From: Tanypteryx hageni
Lineage: Eukaryota > Arthropoda > Insecta > Odonata > Petaluridae
Assembly (NCBI GenBank): GCA_028673005.1
Contig: CM054117.1
Location: forward strand, 496,001 to 560,000
DNA: 64,000 bases
Reading direction: 5' to 3'
A program made the translations under genes and the position numbers. Positions within the stretch are counted from its first letter, which is position 1; the number at the start of each line of letters is the position of its first letter. Shown here in pieces: positions 10,206-20,268 of this stretch. Below the pieces are notes generated by a model. The model worked only from the letters and a program-made list of their open reading frames with translations, searched no databases and was not told the origin of the DNA.

Positions 10206-11163
10206 GAGGATACTAATGTCCTGCCCAAACTACAAGACCTAGAGATCTGAAAGTTTTTGTAGATATGATGGAGAAACCTTCAGATAAAATGAGACTTTTC
10301 ACCTAAGTGACACGAGTTCGACTCCAGAAATTCCGAAAGTTGCGTTTTTTCCCATAAGAAAAGCATCGTGCCATTTTTGTAAATTAATTATGGGCACTTG
10401 CTGGTAAACAAGAAAAATGAAATTTTCAGTGTTGCTAGATGGCCGCAATATCTATTAGGAATTATTGTCACTTTTGCTTACAGTGTCTTGGGTTCGACTC
10501 CAGAGACACCGGAATATCTCCCATAAGTTAGCATGGGAAAACGCAATCCATTGTGTAGACCAATCTAATAAGTTTAGGAAGCTGAAATTTTGCAAGGTTA
10601 TAGAACTTTTCCCATAACCAACTATAAAAATCGAAAATTTTAAAATTGTAAATTTTAGGGGTTGTTTTAACCCCATTTGAACATTAAAGTTTAAAAATTT
10701 TTTAGGTACTACGGGATGAGCTAGGAAGCTGCAATTTTCAAATTATTTACAGAGTAGTAAATTTGCGCAAATAAACATTTCAATTTTACCATATATGAAT
10801 TGCGGCGGCCGTTAAAAATTATTTAAATTTAAACAATTAGAAAAATATTATTTTACTTCTAGAAGTGCTACAACTTTAAAATTTGGCTGAAATGTGTAGC
10901 ATTAGTACCCGATAATGGAGAAAGTGTAAAATGTTTAAAATTGCAAGATTTAGGGATTGTTTTAAACTATTATTTTTACATGTGGGAAAAATGAAAATCG
11001 CTGCGGAGGTGAAATCTTTAGAATTAATAGAATACTGGTAATGATGAAATATCTTTCTGAAAAATGAATGTTTTTTCAAGGTGAGATGATATGCTTGCAG
11101 TATGCAAGCACCAACTACTAGAATGTTATATCCTCCTCCTCTGTAAGGAACGTCTATATATAA

Positions 11164-11165
<2 letters not shown>
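10206..11165 (+). repeat. R1 repeat copy b
   Basis: It starts AGGAGGATACTAATG at 10206 and ends CTCCTCTGTAAGGAACGTCT near 11150. It includes an exact tRNA-type B-box GGTTCGACTCC at 10491-10501 and a second close match at 10314-10325. Near the end is a hairpin GCTTGCA (11093-11099) / TGCAAGC (11103-11109). It has no coding capacity. Confidence 0.8.
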
Positions 11166-11199
<34 letters not shown>

Positions 11200-11200
11200 T
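11161..11200. repeat. (TA)n tract
   Basis: About 15 TA units directly after the R1 terminal motif. Confidence 0.85.
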
Positions 11201-11230
11201 ATATATGTAAGAAGCAGCTATTTATAATGA

Positions 11231-11690
11231 TACAGTGGAACTTCTATAACTCGAATCTCAAGGAAAGCAAAAATTATTCGAGTTATAGAAAAATTAAGTT
11301 ACGGAAATATATTTTCTCATTTTTCTTTAATTGAGTTAACATCAAGTTTATTCCCTTAAGCATATAAGTTAACTCACTCTAATTTTCAATATCATGCATA
11401 TTATGAAAACATCATCACCTATATTTTCTTCCGATTTTACTGTAACCAAAACACTAATTGCATCATGCACTGTGATTGAGGATATCACAAATAATTCTAA
11501 ATTCTTATGTAATACTGAAAGCACAAACACGACAATTGAATATGGGATCTCGACTGTAGGGAGGAGAGGATAGGTTTGTTTTTATCAACGAATATCAGGG
11601 ATCACAATAGGAGAAGCAACCTTGATAGAAGTGACGGTAGGGACTGCCTGATGCATTGCACCCAATCAAAATCCTATGGTGTTTCTTTCG
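11231..11690 (+). mobile_element. Tigger-like element, left end only
   Basis: A pogo/Tigger-type terminus CAGTGGAACTTCTATAACTC is preceded by TA, and the complementary ATTCGAGTTATAG lies about 35 bp inside. A related terminus is at 39820. No matching right end or transposase is visible before R1 sequence resumes near 11700. Confidence 0.55.
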
Positions 11691-11699
11691 ATATGGGCT

Positions 11700-11780
11700 G
11701 AAATGCTTGCAAAATGCAAGCACCAATTACTTGTATGTTATATCCTCCTCCTCCTCTGTAAGGAACGTCTATATATAATG
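11700..11780 (+). repeat. R1 terminal fragment
   Basis: Only the hairpin (GCTTGCAAAATGCAAGC) and the terminal motif of R1 are present. It abuts the next R1 copy at ATAATGATAGGAGGATACTA. Confidence 0.75.
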
Positions 11781-11782
11781 AT

Positions 11783-12556
11783 AGGAGGATACTAATGTTT
11801 AGGCACTTCCAGAAGAGTTGGAGACTCGAAATTTTTTCATAGGTAGTATATTGTGCAAAACTGACCAGAAAAAACGAAAATCATGAAAAAGTGCAACAAT
11901 GCGGCCGCTAAAAATTCGCAATTGTTTAAACATATTTTCAAGGTTTAGGCATTTTCGAATGTGCTACAGAGCTGAATTTTTTTATAAGTAGAATTCTTAA
12001 AATAATGAAATAGGGAGTATACAAATTTTGATATTTTAATTTGTTTGGCAGTTAAAAATTCTTAAAGTTTAAACAAATAGATAACTGTTTAGGTACTACG
12101 GGATGAGCTAGGAAGCTGAAATTTTCAAATTATTTACAATAGTGAATTTGCACAAATAAATATTTAAATTTTACCATATATGAATTGCGGCGGCTGTTAA
12201 AAATTATTTAAATTTAAACAATTAGTAAAATATTATTTTACTTCTAGAAGTGCTACAACTTTAAAATTTGGCTAAAATGTGTAGCATTAGTACCCCATAA
12301 TGAGGAAAGTGTAAAATTTTTAAAATTGCAACATTTGGGGATTGTTTTAAAATATTATTTTTACATGTGGGAAAACGAAAATTACTGCCGAGGTGAAATC
12401 TTTAGAATTTTAAGAATATTGGTAATGATGAAATGTCTGTCTGAAAAATGAATGTTTTTTCATGGTGAGATGAAATGCTTGCAGTATGCTAGCACCAACT
12501 ACTAGTATGTTATATCCTCCTCCTCCTCTGTAAGGAAAGTCTATATATAATGATAT
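11783..12556 (+). repeat. R1 repeat copy c
   Basis: It starts AGGAGGATACTAATG and includes a GCGGCCGC segment at about 11902, the block TAGGTACTACGGGATGAGCT, a hairpin with one mismatch (GCTTGCAGTATGCTAGC) and the usual terminal motif before a PLE-A end. Confidence 0.75.
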
Positions 12557-12560
12557 ATAT

Positions 12561-12765
12561 ATGGATGTCAACAAGGTGTTGGGATGAGGAAACCCAGTGA
12601 GCACTCACCAATCAGACGACTTCAGGTTGGCGAGGCCCCGGGGATGTCGAAGCGACACACGTAAAATGACACAAAAACACAGAAACATCACAAACGTAAA
12701 GCTTTCGGAACTACTCCTTCTTCAGCTACAGAGAGAGAATTTTACCTTTCCTTTTCCGTAAGTTG

Positions 12766-12766
<1 letters not shown>
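12561..12766. mobile_element. PLE-A terminal repeat joined to inverted leader
   Basis: The PLE-A pLTR lies here in the same orientation as 5640-5835 (element sense on the minus strand). It is joined directly to the leader segment TTTTACCTTTCCTTTTCCGT, which in 5617-5640 and 26595-26620 lies on the other side of the pLTR and in the opposite sense. The result is a head-to-head junction. It ends in a (TA)n tract. Confidence 0.65.
12697..12729 (-). ncRNA. Hammerhead-like motif of PLE-A, probably inactive copy
   Basis: The core reads CTGAAGA (12725-12719), which still fits CUGANGA, followed by a weaker helix II and GAAAGCT. One base of the 3' stem I (CTTCTACG in the 5782 copy, CTTTACG here) is lost, so stem I no longer re-pairs cleanly. 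Confidence 0.4.

Positions 12767-12835
<69 letters not shown>
12767..12835. repeat. (TA)n microsatellite
   Basis: About 34 TA units directly after PLE-A leader sequence. The same leader-to-(TA)n junction occurs at 26620-26700. Confidence 0.95.
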
Positions 12836-12838
<3 letters not shown>

Positions 12839-12892
12839 CCTCCTCTGTAAGAAGAGTCTATATATAATAGATAACCCTCCTCTTTAAGAAGC

Positions 12893-14125
12893 ATCTATAT
12901 CATTATATATAGACGTTCCTTAGGAGGAGTAACTTATAAAATATTATATATGACATACAAGTAGTTGGTGCTTGCATTCTGCAAGCATCTCATCTCACCC
13001 TGATAAACATTAATTTTTCACAGAGATTGAACATTATTAGAAATATTTTTTTAATTCAAAATATTTCACCTCTGCATCCAATTTCTATCTTTCGTTATTG
13101 AACAATATTTGATTAAAACAATGGCTAAAATTTGCAATTTTAAGAATATTATTCTTTATCCAATGTAAGGTGCTAATTCCACACATTTTTGTCCAATTTG
13201 AAGTTGTAGCACATCTAGAAGTGAAATAAAATTTATTTAATTGTTTAAATTTCAAAAGTTTAATGCGGCAGCAATAACACTTTGTTGAAGATTTTCAAAT
13301 GTTTGTTAGTTTCAATGCACTAAGCTCTACATAACTTTAAAATTTCAGCTTCCTAGATTGCCCCGAAATACCTAAACTTGTAGAATTTTTAACAGCCTAA
13401 CAAATTAAAATATCAAAATTTCTATAATCCTTATTTCGTTTTTTTACAAAGTCTACCAGTAAAAAAATTTCAGCTTTGTAGTAGAGTCGGAAATACAAAA
13501 ATATGTTTAAACAATTCGGAATTTTTAGCGGTCGCATTGTTGAACTTTTTCAAAATTTCCTTTCTTCTATGTACAAATTGCTACAAAATGTTAGGAAATA
13601 CTGCTGATAATTCCCAAGATAAAAATTATTCAACTTTAATGTACAACTGGGGTTAAAACAACCCCTAAAAATGAACAATTTTTAAAATTTAGATTTATAT
13701 AGTTGGTTATGAGCAAAATTCTATAATCCTGCATAATTTCAGCTTCCTAAACTTGTTAGATTGGTCTACACTGGAATAACTTTTTCCATGCTAACTTATG
13801 AAGGATTTTCTGGGGCATCTGAAGTAGAACCCAGGACACTGTAAGCAAAAGTAAAAATAAATCCTAATAGATACTGCGGCCATCAAGCAACACTGTAAAT
13901 TTCATTTTTCTAGTTTATGGGCAAGTGCCAGAAATTATTTACAAAAATGTTGAAATGCTTTTTTTATGGGAAAAAACGCAACTTTCGGAATTTCTGGAGT
14001 CGAACCCATGTCAAATAGGTGAGAAGTCTCATTTTATCTGTAGGTCTCTCCATCATATCTAGAAAACCTGAAACTCTCAGCTCTCTAGCTCTTGTAGTTT
14101 GGGCTGGACATTAGTATCCTTAGTA
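12893..14125 (-). repeat. R1 repeat copy d (longest, reverse)
   Basis: Read on the minus strand it starts AGGATACTAATGTCC near 14125 and ends at the terminal motif near 12895, about 1.23 kb. This is the best estimate of full R1 length. A B-box GGTTCGACTCC lies at 14008-13998 (minus). Its hairpin is at about 12971-12987. No ORF is present. Confidence 0.8.
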
Positions 14126-14545
14126 CAACATAGTGCATTGAAACAAAGAAACATTGAAAATCTCCAAAAAACTGTTACCAAAGCCGTTAAATTTTATTAA
14201 AAATTTATGCAATTAAAAAAATATTATTTGACTTCTGGATGTGCTACAACTTCATAATTTGACAGAAATGTGTGGAATTAGTACCTTACATTGTATAAAG
14301 TATAATATTCTTATTATTGCAAATTTAAGGCATTGTTTTAATCAAATATTGTTCTATAAGGAAATATCAAAATTGAGTGCTGAGGTGAAATCTTTTGAAT
14401 TAAAAAAATATTTCCAATAATGTTATATCTCTCTGAAAAATTAATGTTTATCTGGGCGAAATGAAATGCTTGCAGAATGCAAGCATGAACTACTTGTATA
14501 TAATGATGTTACTCCTCTGTAAGGAACGTCTATATATAATGATAA
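14126..14545 (+). repeat. R1 repeat copy e (partial)
   Basis: 3' portion of R1 with the hairpin GCTTGCAGAATGCAAGC and the terminal CTCCTCTGTAAGGAACGTCT. It lies head-to-head with copy d. Confidence 0.7.
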
Positions 14546-14552
14546 CATATAT

Positions 14553-14890
14553 GAGGAGGATACTAATGTTTAAACACAGAAACATTTCAATGTCAGCATG
14601 ATATTGTTATTGTGACTGATAAAAATTATTTGAATTTAAACAATTAGATAAATGTTATTTCACTTTTAAATGTGCTACAAATTTAAAATTTGGCAGAAAT
14701 GTGTGGCACTATTAACCCAATGAGGAAAAAGTATATTCTTAAAATTGCAAGTATTGGTGATTGTTTTACTCCATTATTGTTCCATAATAAGAAAATGAAA
14801 ATCGGTGCAGAGGAGAAATGTTTTGAATTAAAGAAATATTTCCAATGAGGATATGCCTCTCTGAAAAATTAATGTTTTTTCAAGGTGAGA
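14553..14890 (+). repeat. R1 repeat copy f, interrupted by PLE-B
   Basis: It starts GAGGAGGATACTAATG. It is cut at TTTTTTCAAGGTGAGA, just short of the hairpin, where PLE-B begins. Confidence 0.7.
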
Positions 14891-14892
14891 TA

Positions 14893-14950
14893 CTTCACCG
14901 TAAAATAAGGGAAGAGAAAATCACGTACACGCTGCAGGTCTCCGGTAAAA
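14893..14950. repeat. PLE-B left terminal inverted repeat
   Basis: It pairs with 16424-16482. Shared blocks are CTTCACCGTAAAATAAGGGA and GCAGGTCTCCGGTAAAA, with small differences between. Confidence 0.75.
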
Positions 14951-14964
14951 AAACCCTACACTTG

Positions 14965-16196
14965 TAGATAATGAAATCTAAGTTTCCTTCGATGTCACCT
15001 CCCTATTCCCAAGAGTACCAATCAAAGAAACCATAGATTTTCTACAGACCTGGTTATGGGAAAAAAATAGCCCTAAAGAAACAACAGATGAATACGTTCG
15101 GTTAACCTCCCTGTGCATACAACAATGTTTTTTTCCATATTAACAACATCCTTTACCAACAAAACGAAGGTACCACTATGGGTAACTCTCTTTCTCCTTT
15201 CATAGCGGAACTCTTCATGACTCATTTCGAGCAGATTTGCAAAGCTTCATTTGCATATTTCCCAAAAACATGGCTTAGATACGTAGATGACATATTTGCT
15301 ATCTTTGACACTGAAAAAGATAGCCTTCCTAATTTTGTACAGCATCTCAACCAACAATTCGACACCATAAAATTCACATACGAAATGGAAAAAAATAAAT
15401 CATTACCCCTCCTAGATCTACTAGTCACAAGAAAATGTAACAAACTACATTTCAACATTTACAGAAAACCTACACACACCGACACATACATCCATATGGG
15501 CTCTCACCACCATATCTCCCACAAATTAGCTCCTTTCCACTCAATGATTCACTGCCTCTTAAACACACCTCTTTTGAAAACAAACTTTGACATAGTGCTT
15601 ACATTAAGAATTGTGCATTACATAACGGATTCGACCCACTAATCATCGAATAAAATATTAAAAACACACAAACCCAATGTTCACATTAAAGCATGCACCA
15701 CACTCAAGAGCCAAAAAAAACACAATGGAAAAATACATTAAACTCCCACACACACTGAAACTAACAGAATCTCCAATGCACACTTTCAAAATTTGATCTC
15801 CACCCAGTTTTTGTAAACAAAAATACATTATCTAACCTATTGTCCAACCCGAAGGATAAAATTCCCAACCACCACAAATCAGGTATATATCTAGTCACTT
15901 GCAGTTCGTGCAACAAAATTTACATAGGGCAATCTAGACACAAACTGGAAACCCGGTTTAAAGAACACCTAGCACGTTACAAAAACAACAGATTAAACAG
16001 ATCAAGCATTGCCACTCATATTTTTGACACTCACCATCCCATCACCTCAGAAAACCTATCCCTGCTAAAATCAATCAATCAGTACAGTAAATTCGATGCA
16101 TACGAAAGCATATACATATATAAAAACAAAAACACGGTCATGAACAATGACCTAGGGATCATCCCACACTCCCCCCTTTTTCAGTTACTCAGTTAA
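14965..16196 (+). pseudogene. PLE-B reverse transcriptase and GIY-YIG endonuclease (broken)
   Basis: The RT starts near motif A: FDVTSLFPRVPIKETIDFLQ at about 14978. Motif B EGTTMGNSLSPFIAELFM is at about 15166-15220, after a frameshift near 15130-15160. Motif C LRYVDDIF is at about 15271-15294, then SLPLLDLLVTRK and the RKPTHTDTYIHMGSHHH block. The RT frame ends at 15642. After damage, 15840-16196 encodes the endonuclease: SGIYLVTCSSCNKIYIGQSR, LETRFKEHLARY and SSIATHIFDTHH. The N-terminal region before motif A is missing, so the element is 5'-truncated in coding terms despite having both terminal repeats. It is a different PLE lineage from PLE-1 (YVDD against YIDD). Confidence 0.85.
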
Positions 16197-16285
16197 ACGG
16201 TTTTTTCTCACCTTTCACCTTTCCACCCCCCTTTCCCAATGGTCACTCTCAACATATATACCCCTTCTTTCCTCATACCACCCAC

Positions 16286-16330
16286 ACTACTGAAGTTGAC
16301 AGCATAGCTGTTGAAACATCGGTGTCTAGT
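16286..16330 (+). ncRNA. Hammerhead-ribozyme-like motif of PLE-B
   Basis: Stem I 5' ACTA (16286-16289); CTGAAG (16290-16295) followed by TT where A plus one base would be expected; helix II GACAGC (16298-16303), loop ATA, GCTGTT (16307-16312), 6 bp with a terminal G-T; GAA (16313-16315); stem III ACA (16316-16318), loop TCGG, TGT (16323-16325); C16326 as the cleavage base; stem I 3' TAGT (16327-16330) pairing with ACTA. All three helices form within one molecule. T instead of the conserved A after CTGAAG probably weakens or abolishes catalysis. Confidence 0.55.
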
Positions 16331-16423
16331 TATATATATTTGGTTAGAATCTACTGTGCGAGTGCCTCCTTGGAGTGTGTGCAGGTGTGTGTGTTTCTTC
16401 ATTAAGGATTAGGTCCCACGACG

Positions 16424-16482
16424 ATTTTACCGGAGACCTGCAACGCACACATGAGTTTCTCTTCCCTTATTTTAAGGTGAAG
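16424..16482. repeat. PLE-B right terminal inverted repeat
   Basis: Reverse complement of 14893-14950 with several substitutions. It is followed by GATCTATTACTATTTACTTA, which also flanks the third copy at 17822 in inverted orientation. Confidence 0.75.
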
Positions 16483-16501
16483 GATCTATTACTATTTACT
16501 T

Positions 16502-16931
16502 AAATAGATAACTGTTTAGGTACTACGGGATGAGCTAGGAAGCTGAAATTTTCAAGTTATTTACAGAGTAGTGCATTTACACAAATAAACATTTGAATCT
16601 CTCCATAAATATATTGCGGCGGCCTTTAAAAATGTTTCAAATTTAAACAATTACAAAAATATTATTTCACTTCTAGAAGTGCTACAACTTTAAAATTTGG
16701 CAGAAATGTGTAGCATTAGTACCCCATAATGGAGAAAGTCTAAAATTCTTAAAATTGCAAAGTTTGGGGATTGTTTTCATCTATTATTTTTACATAAGGG
16801 AAAAACAAAAATCGCTGCGGAGGTGAAATGTTTAGAATTGAAAAAATATTTGTAATGATGAAAAAACTGTCTGAAAAATGAATGTTTTTTCAAGGTGAGA
16901 TGATATGGTTGCAGAATGCAAGCACCTTCTA
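16502..16931 (+). repeat. R1 repeat copy g
   Basis: It contains TAGGTACTACGGGATGAGCT, a GCGGCGGCC-type block and the hairpin region (GGTTGCAGAATGCAAGC, one arm base changed). It ends at CTAG, where the next short element is inserted. Confidence 0.7.
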
Positions 16932-16935
16932 CTAG

Positions 16936-17471
16936 CCACTCATCTCGTATATATACGTCATGCTGTTATCTCGGCTGTTTGCTATGGGTATGCCGTAATA
17001 TTCTGTCTCGCAGCTTCTCCGACAACTAGCTGATCCTTTCAGTTTACCATCTTGGCAGTAAATGGGCTTCACTTCTTTATTTGGAAAAGATACGCTTCCT
17101 GTATTTAGACCCTGACTTTGCTTGGCAGGTTGCATTTCCGTTACCCTAATTTTAAAATTAACAACATTTATGTTTTTATAATATTACTTTTTTATCACTT
17201 AGTAATTGTGTAAATTTGTAATGCCTTTATTCCATATTTTAGGAATTTGTGTTCGTTAAATATTAACAAATTAAATTTTTGTTATAATAATAAATATTAA
17301 CATTTTAATTCATTTCTTGTGGTAAAAATAGTTTAAGACACGAATTTTAAGAATAAACAACTCAAACACTGAATAATTAACGTATTTTTTAATTGATTTG
17401 CGATTTGATTCACCTCAATTGCAATTTAAATGTCCACCTCGTTTCAAAAAATTAAATACCCAGATGAGTGA
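16936..17471. mobile_element. Short element with terminal inverted repeats and CTAG flanks
   Basis: The left end CCACTCATCTCG (16936) and the right end CAGATGAGTGA (to 17471) are inverted repeats, and both sides are flanked by CTAG (16932-16935 and 17472-17475). This could be a 4-bp duplication, or TA with one more terminal base in each repeat. It holds a 67-codon minus-strand frame (17135-16932, MQPAKQSQGLNTGSVSF...) that I do not recognise. The superfamily is unknown. Confidence 0.5.
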
Positions 17472-17500
17472 CTAGCAATAGATAATGATAAGATATATAT

Positions 17501-17780
17501 AGGAGGATATTAATGTTTAGGCACTTCCAGATCAGCATGCGACTCGGAAGTTTTTCCGTATATAGGACTATGAGCAAAACCGACTTAAAAAAAAGAAAAT
17601 CTTGAAAAATGCGGCCGCTAAAAATTCGCAATTGTTTAAACAGATTTTCAAGTTTTATGTATTTGTGAATGTGCTACGGAGATGAAATTTTTTTAGAGGC
17701 AAGATTTGTAAAAAACGACAAGGATTATAGAAATTTTGATATTTTAATTTAATTCTGAAAGTGTAAACAAATAGATAACT
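17501..17780 (+). repeat. R1 repeat copy h (5' part)
   Basis: It starts AGGAGGATATTAATGTTTAG and includes the GCGGCCGCTAAAAATTCGCA block. It breaks off after AACAAATAGATAACT. Confidence 0.7.
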
Positions 17781-17821
17781 ATAATAAAAGGGGGTTGCGA
17801 GACACGGTGATACAATACAAA

Positions 17822-17890
17822 GTAAGTAAATAGTAATAGATCCTTCACCGTAAAATAAGGGAAGAGAAACTCACGTACACGCTGAAGAAA
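17822..17890. repeat. PLE-B terminal repeat, isolated copy
   Basis: The same sequence as the left end of PLE-B (CTTCACCGTAAAATAAGGGA from 17843), preceded by AAGTAAATAGTAATAGATC, which flanks the right PLE-B end in inverted form. No PLE coding sequence follows. Confidence 0.65.
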
Positions 17891-18014
17891 ACTACATATA
17901 AGCAGAAACCCTAGTGCCCAAGTTTGACCATAATGAAAATCATGATTTTCACAGTCCGGTTTCTTTTGGTCTCCCCAAGTACTAACATCTTTTAGTGGAT
18001 CATCTGTTAGAGTT

Positions 18015-18640
18015 TGCTAGAGCAGTGTTTCTCAAACTATGGGGTGCTGCCCCTCAGGGCCAAAAATTATTTTGGAATTAAGGTGAAATGCCAAAAAATA
18101 AAAATTTTACGTATAATAAAATTTTATCAGAGAAATTTCAGGAATACAATGTTATAAAAACTATTAATAGTTAAATATAATGAAAAAATTTGTATTAAAG
18201 TTTCTTATTTTTACTATTTTCATTTCTAAGGTGACCACATGATATTCAAGGTGGCTGCGACAATTGAAACTTTAAGAATCAGTGTGATGGAGGGCCTTAA
18301 ACCAGTTAGTATTCATTTCAGGGCATCAAGTCGGAGCTGTACTGTAAAAATGATATCCATAGCAACCAATGTAAACAACATTCATTCCGTCATTTATGAG
18401 AAGGAATAAATTTGAATGTAGAACATTAATCATTCACATATAAAAATTACTTAGAATCATTGTAGGAGTTCGAAACTTGAAACGAATGCCTAAAAGAACG
18501 AAAGTTTGTTTTCCTGCCATTGGTTTTTGAATACATGTCGACTCGATCAACAGATCAATTTTAACATGAGAATTTGATGCATTCATAGTGCTTTGCATTG
18601 TTGCCTGTTTCGTGTAATTGAGTGCCTTCAGGGTCGTCCC
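18015..18640. other. hAT-like terminus and non-coding sequence
   Basis: The 8 bp TGCTAGAG (18015-18022) is followed by CAGTGTTTCTCAAAC, a typical hAT MITE start. No matching right end is visible. The rest is AT-rich and without a recognisable gene. Confidence 0.45.
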
Positions 18641-18929
18641 TAAGCTATGGCAAATTGGGGCGGTCGCCCCAGGCCCCACATCAAAAGGAGCCCTGCGCTA
18701 AGTATCAAGATGAAGACCACTGCAAAGCCTAGACAACACTCATGGTATTTGGCTGAAAAGGCATTTGAAACTAGCTACTTCGTTGTCGTCGCAGTTCAGG
18801 CTCCCATGTCACTGACAACGCGTTTCCAACAAATGGAAGAGTACTCAGGTAATTTCGGCTTCCTATATGATTTTATAAACTTGGAGAATTAACAGAAGAT
18901 GAAATGAAAAAACTGTCAATAAATTTGGA

Positions 18930-20268
18930 CATCATCATCATCATAGGTAGTCTGTCCGTAGACAGGTCTGTGATTATTCATAGTTAAACCTGGTTCTCCA
19001 TATACTCCTATTTTCCGCTGTCCTCTTCATATCTTGATAACTCTCTTTCCCTTTCAAATCGTCTATCAGCTGAAACCTTTTTCTACCTCTTTCCCTTTTC
19101 TCATCTAGTTTTCCTTCTAACACGTCTTTAATCATACTCTCTCTCCTCAGGTAATGTCCAACCCAGTTTGCCTTCCTCTTTCTAATAGTCCGTATAATCA
19201 TTCGCTTCTCTCCTACTCTTCGTAGCACTTTGTCGTTTTTCATCCTATCTGTCCATTTTATCTTCAGCATTCTCCTCCAAGTCCACATTTCAAAGTTTTC
19301 CAAGTATTTGATGTCATTTTTCCTTAGGGTCCATGTTTCTGCCCCATACAATGCTATACTCCATACGTAGCATTTTATCAACTTCTTGCGGATATCTTCC
19401 CTTATATTCCCTGTAAGTAGTTGTTCCTTTCTCCTGAAAGCCGCTTTTGCTTTTCCTATTCTAATCCTGATCTCATCCATACATTTTGCTTCTCTTGTTA
19501 TGATGCTTCCAAAATATTTATAGTCTGAAACTTGTTCTAAAGGCTTTCCTCCATTACTTATGTTCAGATTCTCTTCTTTTCCTGATATTCGAATGACCTT
19601 GGATTTTTCTGTATTTATTTCCATACCGTATTTTCTACCTTTTATTACTAGTCTATTTATAATTTTCTGGAGTTACTCTTCCTTTCTTGCTAGAAGTACT
19701 TGATCATGTGTATTTCACTGTTCTTATAATCCTTCCTCCAATTTTGGTATCTCCTGTGCCTTCTAAAGCTTCTTGCATTAGACTTTCTCCATATATATTG
19801 AATAGGGTTGGCGATAGACAGCAGCCCTGTCTTACTCCTCTACTGATATTTACTCTGAAGGTGTTCACATTCTCCAACCTGACCTTTACAACTTGATTCA
19901 CATAGATTCCTGATCATTCTCCTGTCTTTCCAGTCTACACCTATATCCTTTAATATCTTCAACAACATTACCCAATTTACTCTATCCAAGGCCTTCTGCC
20001 AGTTTACGAAACATATGCAGATATCTTGACTGTACTCTATTACCCATTCTGATATGATTCTAACTACCTCTATAGCATCTCTAGTTCCTCATCCTTTTCT
20101 GAAACCGAATTGATCTTCCCCTAGCATTTCTTGTCTTTTTATCCAGCCTTTTATTAAGAATCCTCGTGATGATCTTCGATGTGTGTGACAGAAAGCTTAT
20201 CGTTCTGTAGACTTTACACTGTGTTGTCTTTGTCTCTTTCTTTAGAGGGATCATTGTTACTTCTAGGA
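18930..20268 (-). mobile_element. RTE-A2, 5'-truncated copy
   Basis: Nearly identical to the last 1.34 kb of RTE-A1 but on the minus strand. It begins (right side) at TTACTTCTAGGA near 20268, corresponding to the [10 protein letters not shown] region, and ends in the ATC/ATG repeat tail at 18930-18943. 5' truncation is usual for target-primed reverse transcription. It is inserted in hAT-2. Confidence 0.9.
18974..20265 (-). pseudogene. RTE-A2 reverse transcriptase C-terminal part
   Basis: It matches residues from about 568 to 998 of the RTE-A1 protein. The last 216 codons (19624-18974) are open and almost the same as RTE-A1, with [25 protein letters not shown] and [12 protein letters not shown]. 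Upstream, 19901-19704 covers [14 protein letters not shown] up to the YADD region, and a lesion between 19704 and 19625 disrupts the sequence after RTVKYT. Further frameshifts lie between 19901 and 20265. It lacks the endonuclease and is inactive. Confidence 0.88.

Larger units (their letters stand above)
14893..16482 (+). mobile_element. PLE-B: Penelope-like element with inverted terminal repeats
   Basis: It carries RT and GIY-YIG fragments on the plus strand, followed by a hammerhead-like motif. Both ends carry the same roughly 58-bp sequence in inverted orientation: 14893-14950 starts CTTCACCGTAAAATAAGGGA, and 16424-16482 is its reverse complement with a few changes. A third partial copy of this terminus is at 17822-17890. 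Confidence 0.8.

Noticed and set aside
11093..11114. Helitron 3' end (hairpin followed by CTAG)
   Set aside because: The hairpin plus CTAG resembles a Helitron terminus, but every R1 copy continues with the same sequence past CTAG to CTCCTCTGTAAGGAACG, so the element does not end there. No Rep/helicase is present.
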